From Planctomyces sp. SH-PL62 (lineage in GTDB: Bacteria; Planctomycetota; Planctomycetia; Planctomycetales; Planctomycetaceae), in assembly GCA_945893045.1 (NCBI GenBank), contig CAMDEA010000024.1:1-64000 (forward strand): a stretch of 64,000 bases of DNA, given 5' to 3'. This document shows positions 50,920 to 59,641 of the stretch, piece after piece. The position numbers and the translations under genes were made by a program. Every line of letters begins with the position of its first letter. Within the stretch, counting starts at the first letter, position 1. The notes beneath the pieces were generated by a model, which did no database searches, was not told where the DNA came from, and saw only the letters and a list, made by a program, of their open reading frames with translations.

Positions 50920-51516
50920 ATGAGTGCGACATCGGTGGGAGAGCTGCTGGGCAAAGTTCGCGGAGGGGACGCGGCAGCGGCAGAGGAACTGGTCCGAACT
51001 TATGAGCCGGAGCTGCGTCGCGCGATCCGCGTGCGATTGACGGATGCTCGGCTGCGGCGGCTGGTCGATTCGATCGACATCTGCCAATCGGTGCTGGCCG
51101 GCTTCTTCGTGCGGACGGCGGCCGGACAGTACGACATTCAAACTCCCGAAGAATTGCTCAAGCTGCTCGTCACGATGGCTCGCAACCGAGTGATCGACTG
51201 GGCGAGGCGGTCGCAGGCGGATCGACGTGACGGCCGCCGCGACGTGTCGATCGAAGGCGAAGATGGACAGCAGATGCAGTTCGCTTCGAATCAACCGGGA
51301 CCAGCCTCCGTCTTGATCAGTCGCGAGTTGCTCGATCAAGTCCGCAGCCGGCTCGCACCCGAGGAACTGAAATTGATGGAACAACGAGCCGAAGGACTGG
51401 ACTGGAATCAGATCGCGGAGCAAACCGGCGACCAGGCCAACGCCGTCCGCATGAGACTCACGCGAGCCCTTGACCGAGTTGCCGAAGAACTCGGACTGGA
51501 GCAGTCGCATGTCTGA
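50920..51516 (+). CDS. ECF-type RNA polymerase sigma factor
   Basis: A 198-residue sigma-70 family protein of the ECF type. Region 2 spans about residues 20-95 (LVRTYEPELRRAIRVRL, then LVTMARNRVIDWARR, the region 2.3/2.4 helix), and region 4 spans about 125-190 (LAPEELKLMEQRAEGLDWNQIAEQ, ending in the DNA-binding helix NAVRMRLTRALDRVAEEL). The spacing and the DICQSVLAGFF segment are typical of the planctomycete ECF group whose genes sit beside large Ser/Thr kinases. GGAG precedes the ATG. Its stop overlaps the kinase start by 8 bp, so kinase activity may control this sigma factor (inference). Confidence 0.93.
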   Translation: MSATSVGELLGKVRGGDAAAAEELVRTYEPELRRAIRVRLTDARLRRLVDSIDICQSVLAGFFVRTAAGQYDIQTPEELLKLLVTMARNRVIDWARRSQADRRDGRRDVSIEGEDGQQMQFASNQPGPASVLISRELLDQVRSRLAPEELKLMEQRAEGLDWNQIAEQTGDQANAVRMRLTRALDRVAEELGLEQSHV

Positions 51517-54500
51517 CAAGCACTCTGCGGAACCGTCAACGTCCGAACCGGTCGTCATTCGCGAAAACATCGAGAGCCTTTCGGCTTCGCTCAGCGATCA
51601 AGTCGAGACGCTGGCGGGCGAATTGCGAAGTCGCTGGAAGAGCGGCAAGCGTGTCGGTGTCGAACAGCTCGGCAGCGCGTTTGAAATCGTCGCGAAGAAC
51701 GAAGAGCAACTCCTCGACCTGATTTACCACGAGGTGCTGCTCCGCGAAGAGTTCGGCGAGAAGCCCAAGTTGGAAGACTTTGCCACGCGGTTTCCGCAAC
51801 ATGTCGAGCGATTGCAGAGGCTCTTCGCGGTTCACGGAGCGATCGAAGAGGACGGCTGGGACGACGAGCTCGACTCCGCGTTCGCCGACAACTCGGCGAT
51901 GGTGATGCCCAACGGTGCTGGTCACGGCGACGCGCCTTCATCGACGGAGCTGGGAGACAGCGCTTCGCGCCGAAAAGCGCAATGGCCTCGCAAGTCACGC
52001 GATGTGCGACCGGTCGAGCCACCGCCGGGCTACGAGTTGCTCGAAGAGATCGGCCGCGGCGGCATGGCGGTCGTTTTCCGAGCGAAGCAACAAATCCTGA
52101 ATCGGATAGTCGCCCTGAAGATGCTGTTGGCTGGCGGTGTTGCGAATCCAGAGGTGCTCGCACGCATTCAGCAAGAAGCTCAGGCGGTCGCTCAGCTTCA
52201 GCACCCAGGCATCGTGCAGATTCACGAAGTGGGTGAGCATCGCGGCCTGCCGTTCCTGTCGCTGGAGTACGTCCCCGGCGGCACGCTCCATGAATGGCTC
52301 AGTGGCCGCCCGCTACCGCCACTCGAAGCCGCGCGAATCATCGAGCAACTCGCTCGGACGACGCAGTACGCGCATGAACGCGGTGTCGTGCATCGTGATC
52401 TCAAACCCGCCAACGTGTTGTTGACGGAGCGACCACCCAGCCTGCAATCGAGCGCGACGATCCCGATGGGACAGGTTACGCCGCATGACGTAGCCACGCT
52501 CGCCAGAGCGTGGGATAGCGACGATTCAAACCCACGCTCTGGCGAGCGTGGCTACGAATTGCAAACCAAAATCAGCGACTTTGGACTGGCCCGTGTACTC
52601 GGCAGCCGTAGCGATCTGACCGCGAAAGGACAGGTCATCGGGACGCCGAGTTACATGGCCCCCGAACAAGCGGCCGGAACTGTCGATGATGTCAGCCCGG
52701 CTCAGGATATCTATTCGCTGGGTGCGATTCTGTACGAGCTGTTGACCGGTCGGCCCCCCTTCCGAGGCTCATCGCTGTTCGACACGCTCGAACAAGTCCG
52801 CACGACCGAAGCCGTTCCGCCGCGACAATTGCAACCACGAGTCCCGCGCGACCTCGAAACGATCTGCCTGAAGTGCTTGGAGAAATTGCCCGAACGCCGC
52901 TATTCCACCGCCGCCGCCCTGGCGGACGATCTGCGACGGGTGCAAACAGGGGACACGATCTCCGCGCGTCCGGCCGGTTCGATCGAGCGGACTTGGAAGT
53001 GGGTCCATCGTTACCCCGCGATTTCGTCACTGGCCCTGTTGACTGTCATGCTGACGATTCTCGGAGCCGCCGGCATCATGCGCGAAGCTCAGCGAGCGAC
53101 ACTCAGTGAGCAGCAAGCCAAGCATGACAAACAGCGTGCGGACATCCTGCGCATCGACGCCGATCGGCAGCGTGATGAGGCTCGCGATCAACGCCGCCTC
53201 GCGGAGGTCTCCCAGAAGAACGCCGAACAGCAACGAGTCATCGCCGAAGACGCCCTCAAGCAAGCGGAACGACAACGATTGTTGGCTGAGGCCGAACGAC
53301 TGAAGGCTCAGCAAGCTCAGAATCAAGCCGAAGCCAGCCTGGACGAGACGATGAAGGCAATCAACGCGCTGGCTGTACTGGGTGGGTCGCTCCGCTACCA
53401 GCCCGGTCAACAGGCTCTCAGCAAGCGCTTGTACGACGACACGCTGCAGCTCTACGAAAACCTGGCCAAGCGGCAGGGAGACAACCCCGTCGTGCGTCGG
53501 CAGCGAATCAAGGCATTGATCAACTCCGGCGAGATTCTCCGCAACCTGCGAGACAGCGAGAAAGCGGAGAAGCTGCTCCTCCAGGCCGCGGCACTCATCG
53601 AAGCGGATTTGGAGTCCAGCCCCGACGACCCGTCCTTGAACGAACTGGCAACCGGCCCGTACTGGCAGTTGGGTGTGCTCTACAAAGACATTAGCCGGCC
53701 TCAGGAATCGTTGGAGTACTTCCACAAAGACCTCACCGCAATTGACACGGTTTTGAGACAGCAACCGAACAACCTCGAATTCCTGGCCAAGAAAGCGAAC
53801 GCGATCACCAACGAGTGCGTGGTCCTCAGATTTCTCGGAAAGGGAGTGGAGGCCATCGGTCGCTACGAAGAAGCGATCGCGACGCTCCGTGATATCCGAC
53901 TGAAGTCTTCCAACCCCGCGGTGGTGGATGAATTGGCAATGGCTCTGCACGACTACTCGTCACAACTTCGATCGCTCGGCCGACACGAGGATTTCCAGAA
54001 GGCGTTTCAGGAATCCTTCGACATACGTCTGAAGTCCTATCAGCGATCCCCAAAAGCCGCCCACACGCGCATGTTTCTCTCTCGCATGTACGTCAGCCAG
54101 GGCTACTACGATCGTGCCGAAAAGAAATACGAATCGAGCTTCGAGCAGTTCGGAAAAGCGGTCGACCTGTTGCAGCCGAACGTGGATGAGTATCCCGATC
54201 TTTACGAGCATCATCGAGATTTGCTCACGGCGATGATCGAGCAGTTGACCGGCTGCTTGCAGGCTCGAAATGCCGAACTCGGTTCTCCACTCTGGCAGAA
54301 AGTCTCTGAGCGACTGCTGGTCGCGCGGCAGAAGTTTCCCAAAGACAATTGGATCGCCGGGCACGCGGCCAACTGGATGTATGCCTGGGCCGACTCGCTG
54401 TGGGAGAACAATCAAAAAGACCAGGCGACTCCGTTCTTGAAGTCGGCCATTCAGGCGTCGATCGAACTTCCGTCATTGGCGACCGCTCCACTGACTCCGC

Positions 54501-55018
54501 AGCAGGAAGCGAACTACGCCAACTCCTCAGCCTGGGTGCTCGCCATTGCTCCCGACCCGTCCGTGCGGTCGATTCCCAAATCGGTCGAGCTGGCACGCCG
54601 TGCGGTCGAGCTGGTTCCGAACAGCTCATTCAACGTCCACACCTTGGGGACCGCGTTGTACTACGCCGGAGACTATCCAGCCGCTCGCGAACAACTGCTG
54701 AAATCCATCCAGCTCGAACAAGCCGCCGACAAACGCGGCACGCTGGAACAGCTATTCGACGCACTCAAAGCACTGCCCAAAGATGCGGCCGCCGCTCAAA
54801 AGGAACTGGATGAATCGCTCGGCCTGAAAAAGTCATCTCCCGATACGTTGGCACCGCACTACTCGATGCTCGCTATGACGCTCTGGAAACTCGGCGAACA
54901 AGAGACCGCTCGTGATATGCTTCGCTTGGTTGTTGATCCCCCAGCAGGGTTCTCTAAGGACGGCCCCGAAACGCGTCGCCTGATCGGCGAAGCACGAACG
55001 CTGATTCAGCCGGAGTAG
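51509..55018 (+). CDS. Receptor-like Ser/Thr protein kinase with TPR region and a palindromic insert in the kinase domain
   Basis: A 1169-residue protein. The N-terminal 160 residues are helical and acidic. The kinase domain spans about 172-450: GRGGMAVVF loop, Lys in VALKMLLAG (about 203), VVHRDLKPANVLL (about 293), ISDFGLARV (about 355), YMAPEQAAG. A family I hairpin encodes residues about 327-349 between the catalytic loop and DFG. One transmembrane helix (ISSLALLTVMLTILGAAGIM, about 508-527) is followed by a long Gln/Glu/Arg coiled coil (530-615) and a TPR-like helical C-terminal half. Topology puts the kinase in the cytoplasm. It starts inside the sigma gene (8-bp overlap). Confidence 0.9.
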   Translation: MSDKHSAEPSTSEPVVIRENIESLSASLSDQVETLAGELRSRWKSGKRVGVEQLGSAFEIVAKNEEQLLDLIYHEVLLREEFGEKPKLEDFATRFPQHVERLQRLFAVHGAIEEDGWDDELDSAFADNSAMVMPNGAGHGDAPSSTELGDSASRRKAQWPRKSRDVRPVEPPPGYELLEEIGRGGMAVVFRAKQQILNRIVALKMLLAGGVANPEVLARIQQEAQAVAQLQHPGIVQIHEVGEHRGLPFLSLEYVPGGTLHEWLSGRPLPPLEAARIIEQLARTTQYAHERGVVHRDLKPANVLLTERPPSLQSSATIPMGQVTPHDVATLARAWDSDDSNPRSGERGYELQTKISDFGLARVLGSRSDLTAKGQVIGTPSYMAPEQAAGTVDDVSPAQDIYSLGAILYELLTGRPPFRGSSLFDTLEQVRTTEAVPPRQLQPRVPRDLETICLKCLEKLPERRYSTAAALADDLRRVQTGDTISARPAGSIERTWKWVHRYPAISSLALLTVMLTILGAAGIMREAQRATLSEQQAKHDKQRADILRIDADRQRDEARDQRRLAEVSQKNAEQQRVIAEDALKQAERQRLLAEAERLKAQQAQNQAEASLDETMKAINALAVLGGSLRYQPGQQALSKRLYDDTLQLYENLAKRQGDNPVVRRQRIKALINSGEILRNLRDSEKAEKLLLQAAALIEADLESSPDDPSLNELATGPYWQLGVLYKDISRPQESLEYFHKDLTAIDTVLRQQPNNLEFLAKKANAITNECVVLRFLGKGVEAIGRYEEAIATLRDIRLKSSNPAVVDELAMALHDYSSQLRSLGRHEDFQKAFQESFDIRLKSYQRSPKAAHTRMFLSRMYVSQGYYDRAEKKYESSFEQFGKAVDLLQPNVDEYPDLYEHHRDLLTAMIEQLTGCLQARNAELGSPLWQKVSERLLVARQKFPKDNWIAGHAANWMYAWADSLWENNQKDQATPFLKSAIQASIELPSLATAPLTPQQEANYANSSAWVLAIAPDPSVRSIPKSVELARRAVELVPNSSFNVHTLGTALYYAGDYPAAREQLLKSIQLEQAADKRGTLEQLFDALKALPKDAAAAQKELDESLGLKKSSPDTLAPHYSMLAMTLWKLGEQETARDMLRLVVDPPAGFSKDGPETRRLIGEARTLIQPE
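52489..52556. repeat. Inverted-repeat element, family I, inside kinase gene
   Basis: Perfect 26-bp arms (52489-52514 and 52531-52556, core CCACGCTCGCCAGAGCGTGG) with a 16-bp loop, in frame. Translated as DVATLARAWDS...PRSGERGYE. Confidence 0.96.
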
Positions 55019-55103
55019 GACAATCACATCGAGTCTTCTGCCAGCAGTTGCTAACTTGATAACCCTGCCCCGCGACATCAGTCCTTTCAACAGGAGCCTG
55101 ACT

Positions 55104-56588
55104 GTGCCCTCGAAATGCCTTCCCTTCCCCTGCGGCCGAACTCGCCGCAGTGTTCTGGCCGATTGCGGCCTCGGCTTCACCGGCCTCGCACTGGGAGCCA
55201 TGCTGCATCGCGACGGCATCATTCGTGCGAATGATGCACTGACGAAAGAGGTGATCGACGGACGACCTCAGCGACAGCCGAAAGCCAAGAGCGTCATTTG
55301 GCTCTTTATGGGCGGAGGAGTTAGTCACGTCGAGTCGTTCGACCCAAAACCGGCGCTCAACAAATACGCCGGGATGACCATCGAAGAGTCACCGGCCGCC
55401 GATGCGGTGCTCAAGTCGCCGTTCTATCGGAAGAACGTCCGCGACTTCGCGGGCGGGCCACGCAAGTTGATGGCCAAGATCTATCCCATGCAGATTGGCT
55501 ATCGGCCGCACGGTGAAAGCGGCGTCGAGGTCAGCGACTGGTGGCCGTACGTTGGCTCGATGATCGACGACATCGCCGTCGTCCGCTCGTGCTGGTGTAC
55601 CGACAACGATCACGCCGCGCAATATGAGATGCACACCGGGCATCACATCTTCGACGGCTATCATCCGAGCGTCGGCTCATGGGCGCATTACGGCTTAGGT
55701 TCGCTCAACGACGACCTGCCCAGCTTCGTCGCGATCGGCGATCCTCCCGGAGTTTGCTGCGGCGGCAAGGGGGCTCAGAACGGGGCATATCTCGGCCCGG
55801 AGCACAACGCGGTGCATCTGAAGTTCGATGCGAACCTCCCCCTGTCCTACGCCTCACCCGGCCCGGAAGTCTTTCAAGAAGAGCAAGCCGCCGAGTTCGA
55901 GTTGCTCCGCGAACTCAACGGCTTGTCGGCCGCGAAGCATCCCGAAGACACAGCCGTGCGAGCGCGGATGAAATCCTATGAACTCGCCTTCCGCATGCAG
56001 ACGTCGATCCCCGAAGTCTTCAAGATCAGCAACGAGACCGCTGCCACCGCCGACCTCTACGGCTTGAACAACCCGGTCTCAAAACCGTTCGGCGAAACCT
56101 GTCTGCTCGCGCGGCGGCTGGTCGAGCGAGGCGTCCGCTTCGTGCAGCTTTATCATGGCGGCGGAGGTGGCGGCTCGTGGGACGCGCACGCCAACTTGAA
56201 GGACAACCACGGCAAGCTCAGCCCGATGGTCGATCAACCGATCGGCGGCCTGCTGCGCGACCTCAAACAGCGCGGCCTGCTCGACGAAACCATCGTCGTC
56301 TGGGCCACCGAATTCGGCCGCACTCCCGGCGAAGAAGGCTCGAAAGGCCGCGACCATCACCCCTACGGCTTTTCCTGCTGGCTCGCCGGCGGCGGCCTGA
56401 AAGGTGGCCTCGCTCACGGAGCGACCGACGAAATCGGCTTCCACGCTGCCGAACACCGCCACTACGTCACCGACATCCACGCCACCGTGCTGACCCAACT
56501 CGGCCTCAACCCGCGCTCGCTCGAAGTCCCCGGCCACAAGCGACTGGAGATCGAGTTCGGGAAGCCGATTCGGGAGATCATGGCGTGA
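55104..56588 (+). CDS. DUF1501 exported protein
   Basis: A 494-residue DUF1501 protein. The GTG at 55104 has AGGAG seven bases upstream and is preferred to an ATG at 55056 without one. The N-terminus has a Tat-like motif (TRRSVLADCGLGFTGLALGA). Family blocks: SVIWLFMGGGVSHVESFDPKP, GSWDAHANLKDNHGKLSP (metal region), WATEFGRTPGEEGSKGRDHH and EIGFHAAEHRHYVTDIHAT. This is the subgroup with the longer middle segment that is usually paired with a DUF1549/DUF1553 gene, but none is adjacent here. Expected in the periplasm; reaction unknown. Confidence 0.9.
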   Translation: MPSKCLPFPCGRTRRSVLADCGLGFTGLALGAMLHRDGIIRANDALTKEVIDGRPQRQPKAKSVIWLFMGGGVSHVESFDPKPALNKYAGMTIEESPAADAVLKSPFYRKNVRDFAGGPRKLMAKIYPMQIGYRPHGESGVEVSDWWPYVGSMIDDIAVVRSCWCTDNDHAAQYEMHTGHHIFDGYHPSVGSWAHYGLGSLNDDLPSFVAIGDPPGVCCGGKGAQNGAYLGPEHNAVHLKFDANLPLSYASPGPEVFQEEQAAEFELLRELNGLSAAKHPEDTAVRARMKSYELAFRMQTSIPEVFKISNETAATADLYGLNNPVSKPFGETCLLARRLVERGVRFVQLYHGGGGGGSWDAHANLKDNHGKLSPMVDQPIGGLLRDLKQRGLLDETIVVWATEFGRTPGEEGSKGRDHHPYGFSCWLAGGGLKGGLAHGATDEIGFHAAEHRHYVTDIHATVLTQLGLNPRSLEVPGHKRLEIEFGKPIREIMA

Positions 56589-56655
56589 AGGATGTTGGAA
56601 CCATGCCGAAACGGTCTCGCGCGCTGACTGCACTGATTTGATCTGAGGAACTTGG

Positions 56656-57684
56656 ATGCCGAGCCTCTTGCCGAAAGGCGTTGTTGTGGCGGCCTCAAGA
56701 CAAACCGGAGCGTTCGTTGTGCTTTTGGGCAGCGGCGTCATGTTGACGGGACTGATTTCGGCTCCGTTGTTCGTACAGCATTTTAGACAATGGCAAGCTC
56801 AATCTTTTGAGCAGACCCCCGGCCGTGTGGTCAAGACCACCAAGCTTCAAGATGCTCGCGGAATTGTCGTTGACCGGTTGGACTTACGCTACGAGTACTT
56901 CGTCGGCGGTCAGCGATACGAGAATACGACGTTTCGCTTCGACCCGTTTCCAGAGACGCCAGAATGGGAACGTTCCGTTGCGAAGCGTTATCCAGTCGGC
57001 AGCGAGGTGACCGTTTTTTATCGTCCTGGCGTCCCATCTGTTGCCCTGCTTGAGCCGGGAGTCGATTGGGGAAAGCTCAACGCGGAACTTCTGCTTTGGC
57101 TCTGTTTGCCGGGATTCGCGATCTGCCTGGTAGCAATCATCCTGGACGAAGTAATTTATCCGCCGGTCTATCTGCAACCTATCACCGTTGACGGAACTGT
57201 GTCAGTGCATGCCCAATCGAAGTGGATCGCTCTGGCAATGTCTGGAATCGGACTTTCCGTGATCGCAGTTGGAGGCGGCATCATGGTTTGGTTCACCTGG
57301 GCCTCAGCATCCTGGCTCGCGATCCCTATCTGGCTCGCGGTCTTTGTCCTTCCCGTTCATTTTCATCGCGCCTTTCGGGAAAGCTGGGAACAAGGCACTT
57401 ATGACCTGACCATCGACTTCGAGAAAGGAACCCTCACATTGCCCGGAGCAATGCTAACTCCACGGACCACTTTGAAACTCGCTGATCTCAAACAGATCAT
57501 TGTGCGACCTGCGAACCTACGCGCGGGTCGGAAATGCACTCAGTGCGTCGTTGTCGCGCGATTCGAGTACCTGCTTCTCTGGATCGGAGGTCATGGAGAC
57601 GAAAACGCTTTTTGTAAGTGGTTGGCAGGCCAATTGGCGATTCCTGTTACCGTTGATGATCCGAACCGCCAACAAGCCGAGTAG
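56656..57684 (+). CDS. DUF3592 membrane protein
   Basis: A 342-residue membrane protein with one DUF3592 unit: helix (TGAFVVLLGSGVMLTGLISA), extracytoplasmic part (VDRLDLRYEYFVGGQRYENT, RYPVGSEVTVFYRPGVPSVA, LLEPGVDW) and helix (LLLWLCLPGFAICLVAIIL). Two further helices (about 190-240) precede a small C-terminal beta domain (LTIDFEKGTLTLPGAMLTP) that resembles the tail of the protein at 45810. The ATG has AGGA seven bases upstream. Function unknown. Confidence 0.78.
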   Translation: MPSLLPKGVVVAASRQTGAFVVLLGSGVMLTGLISAPLFVQHFRQWQAQSFEQTPGRVVKTTKLQDARGIVVDRLDLRYEYFVGGQRYENTTFRFDPFPETPEWERSVAKRYPVGSEVTVFYRPGVPSVALLEPGVDWGKLNAELLLWLCLPGFAICLVAIILDEVIYPPVYLQPITVDGTVSVHAQSKWIALAMSGIGLSVIAVGGGIMVWFTWASASWLAIPIWLAVFVLPVHFHRAFRESWEQGTYDLTIDFEKGTLTLPGAMLTPRTTLKLADLKQIIVRPANLRAGRKCTQCVVVARFEYLLLWIGGHGDENAFCKWLAGQLAIPVTVDDPNRQQAE

Positions 57685-57733
57685 GGTCGGTTCCTGCTGA
57701 TGTTCGATTGGCATCGCATTGACGTCGCCGATC

Positions 57734-57882
57734 CTACGCGAAGAGTTCGGCAACTCGGCATTCAAATCCCGGCAGGACATCCTCGCCGGAGAGTCGCACG
57801 TCTTCGCAGAGCAGTCGGCCCTCGGTGGGTTCGCGGAAGACGGTCAGCTTGTCGATGAACTCGTCGATCGTGTCCTGTGGAA
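57734..57882 (-). pseudogene. C-terminal remnant resembling Uma2/DUF820 endonuclease
   Basis: A minus-strand open stretch reads DEFIDKLTVFREPTEGRLLC, EDVRLSGEDVLPGFECRVAE and LFA before a TAG at 57734. It stops being open at an in-frame TGA just upstream, with no start codon. The ending LPGF...V-A-E-L-F is like that of Uma2-family (DUF820) restriction-like proteins. It is a 5'-deleted fragment. Confidence 0.5.
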
Positions 57883-57976
57883 TTCTTCAAAATAATTGGC
57901 TCGGACGCGAATTCGCTGACTATCATCGTGACGAATTCAGGCAATGTTCCGAGATTCCTCGAACAAGGATCGATCC

Positions 57977-58240
57977 ATGACCTCGTCAACAACAGCCAGT
58001 GAATGGACGAGTGCGGATTCGGCTCGCGCTCAACAGATTTGGGACGAGTATCTCCGTTCGCATGATGTTTCTCAGCGGCAAGGCCAAGCGGTCGGAATTG
58101 ATCCCGCGACCGGACATGTCTGGTTTGGCCCAACAGCCTTGGATATCCGGAAACAAATGCAAGCCGCTGGCGAAGCCGTGCCGCTGTTTTTTCTGCGAGT
58201 GGGACAAGACCACTATCTGCGGAAAGGGGGCCGTCGATGA
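57977..58240 (+). CDS. Small partner protein of aspartic-protease cassette 1
   Basis: An 87-residue protein with AAGGA eight bases before the ATG. The C-terminal part follows the pattern VGIDPATGHVWFG...ALDIRKQM...VPLFFLRVGQDHYLRKGG. The same pattern (V-I-x-P...Y/W-x-G...V-R-V-G...H/Y-x-G-G) recurs in the 84-residue protein at 58304, so the two are related. In each case the next gene begins like a clan AA aspartic protease. Its stop overlaps the ATG of a truncated protease frame (ATGA). Function unknown; the pairing suggests a two-gene module. Confidence 0.65.
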   Translation: MTSSTTASEWTSADSARAQQIWDEYLRSHDVSQRQGQAVGIDPATGHVWFGPTALDIRKQMQAAGEAVPLFFLRVGQDHYLRKGGRR

Positions 58241-58329
58241 TCACGGGCATCGTGACGGAAGACGGCGTTCCTTTGATTCACGTTTCTTTCTCAGGAGCAA
58301 TACATGAATCTCCAACTTTCCGACAATGA
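58237..58329 (+). pseudogene. Truncated N-terminus of clan AA aspartic protease (cassette 1)
   Basis: A 30-codon frame starting at the ATG that overlaps the partner gene stop. It begins MITGIVTEDGVPLIHVSFSG, the typical first strands of small clan AA (retropepsin-like) proteases, but ends before the catalytic D-T-G. The second cassette starts inside its 3' end (58304). It looks like a protease gene whose body was deleted or replaced. Confidence 0.5.
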
Positions 58330-58558
58330 AATCGAACAACAAGCCACGGACTTCTATGAGCAAGAGTTGCGGGCATCATTAGAAGTCGCACATCCAAACG
58401 CCTTTGTCGCCATCGAGCCTGTTTCTCGGACGTTCTACTTGGGCACAACGCTCAGCGAAGCCGGACGAAAAGCTCGGAAAGCCTTTCCCGACCGAATGTC
58501 ATTTGCCGTGCGCGTGGGACATGCCGCCGCCATTCACATCGGAGGTTTTGGCAAATGA
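58304..58558 (+). CDS. Small partner protein of aspartic-protease cassette 2
   Basis: An 84-residue protein, start preceded by AGGAG. The N-terminal half is an acidic helix (DNEIEQQATDFYEQELRASL). The C-terminal half (FVAIEPVSRTFYLGTTLSEA, RVGHAAAIHIGG) shares its pattern with the 87-residue protein at 57977. Its stop overlaps the ATG of the protease gene (ATGA), so both are made from one message. Not otherwise recognised. Confidence 0.7.
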   Translation: MNLQLSDNEIEQQATDFYEQELRASLEVAHPNAFVAIEPVSRTFYLGTTLSEAGRKARKAFPDRMSFAVRVGHAAAIHIGGFGK

Positions 58559-58917
58559 ATGGTCAGGTCGATTTGCAAGGGCGTGCATTGCTCACGGTTC
58601 CGATTCGCACCGCGCCGGGTGCCACAACATCACCGCTCGAAGTTTGGATTGATACCGGATTCACCGGCGAACTTGTGGTCCCTCGTTCGCAGATCGACCG
58701 CATGGGCCTCAAGCCTGGGTTGATGGTCAGAGCCGTTCTTGCCGATGGTCGAAATTCACGGCTGAAATCCTTCGTGGCGTGGATTGACTGGTTCGGCGAA
58801 ACGCTCGAAGTCGAGGTCGTTGCCGGCGAGGGCCAAGCGACTCTGCTGGGTGTTGGCCTGATGTTGGGACGGCGATTGATGGTGGATTATGGCTCGCTCA
58901 ATCTGACGTTGGAATGA
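58555..58917 (+). CDS. Clan AA (retropepsin-like) aspartic protease family protein
   Basis: A 120-residue protein of the small bacterial retropepsin-like family. The catalytic motif is VWIDTGFTGELVVP (D-T-G, about residue 32), followed by the flap-like strands, and the second hydrophobic-hydrophobic-Gly motif is TLLGVGLMLGRRLMVDY (about 95-110). One D-T-G per chain means the active enzyme would be a homodimer. It is coupled by ATGA to the small partner upstream. Such pairs recur in planctomycetes and cyanobacteria. The biological role is unknown. Confidence 0.82.
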   Translation: MNGQVDLQGRALLTVPIRTAPGATTSPLEVWIDTGFTGELVVPRSQIDRMGLKPGLMVRAVLADGRNSRLKSFVAWIDWFGETLEVEVVAGEGQATLLGVGLMLGRRLMVDYGSLNLTLE

Positions 58918-59023
58918 TTTCCACGCCGCCAAGCACCATTGTGCGATTACCCCATTCTCCTCCAAGTTTGGGGAGGCTCCAGCTTTGGGGAGACGCCGAT
59001 ATACTCCGTCGCCGGAGTTGAGC

Positions 59024-59641
59024 ATGTCGTCGATCGTGAAACAGCCGCAGACGGATCAGGTGCCGAGATTGTTCTCGATTGGGCATTCCAATCATGAGGC
59101 TCTGCGGTTCTGCGAGTTGCTGCGCGAGCACGGGATTGATGTGTTGGTCGATGTGCGGTCGCAGCCGTATTCGCAGTACAGCCCGCATTTCAATCGCGAT
59201 ACGCTCAAGCAAATCGTCGTGCCGCGAGGTTTTCAGTATTTGTTTCTCGGCGAGGAACTAGGTGGTCGGCCGGTCGAGGACGATTGCTACGACGAAGCGG
59301 GGCATGTGCTGTACTCGAAGCTGTCGCAGGTGCCACGGTTCTTGCAGGGGATTGACCGGCTCGAAAAGGGGATTCAGAAATACCGGGTCGCGATGATGTG
59401 CAGCGAGGAAGACCCGACGGTGTGTCATCGGTTTCTTTTGATCGGCAAAGTGTTGGCGGATCGAGGAGTGCCGCTGTGGCACATTCGAGGTGATGGGCGG
59501 CTGGAAGATCATCTGGCTCTGGCCACCTCGGGCGAAGACAAACAAATGCTGCTGTTTCCCGAAGCAAAGGAGGAGACGCCGTGGAGGTCTTTACGATCGG
59601 TTTTACCCAAACCACCGCCGCTGAATTCTTCGGAAAGCTGA
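59024..59641 (+). CDS. DUF488 family protein, first of pair
   Basis: A 205-residue DUF488 protein. Signatures: LFSIGHSNHEALRFCELL, VDVRSQPYSQYSPHFNR, FLGEELGGRP and the conserved C-terminal MCSEEDPTVCHRFLLIG (Cys and His). DUF488 is a small Rossmann-like family whose Asp, Arg, Cys and His residues suggest a nucleic-acid-related enzyme, but the reaction is unknown. The ATG at 59024 is the first with a family-like start. It overlaps the next gene by 61 bp in another frame. Confidence 0.85.
   Translation: MSSIVKQPQTDQVPRLFSIGHSNHEALRFCELLREHGIDVLVDVRSQPYSQYSPHFNRDTLKQIVVPRGFQYLFLGEELGGRPVEDDCYDEAGHVLYSKLSQVPRFLQGIDRLEKGIQKYRVAMMCSEEDPTVCHRFLLIGKVLADRGVPLWHIRGDGRLEDHLALATSGEDKQMLLFPEAKEETPWRSLRSVLPKPPPLNSSES

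Noticed and set aside
57762-58250. Minus-strand 162-codon frame over the partner-protein gene
   Set aside because: The plus-strand genes there have AAGGA and AGGAG sites, ATGA coupling and a pattern shared between two paralogs.
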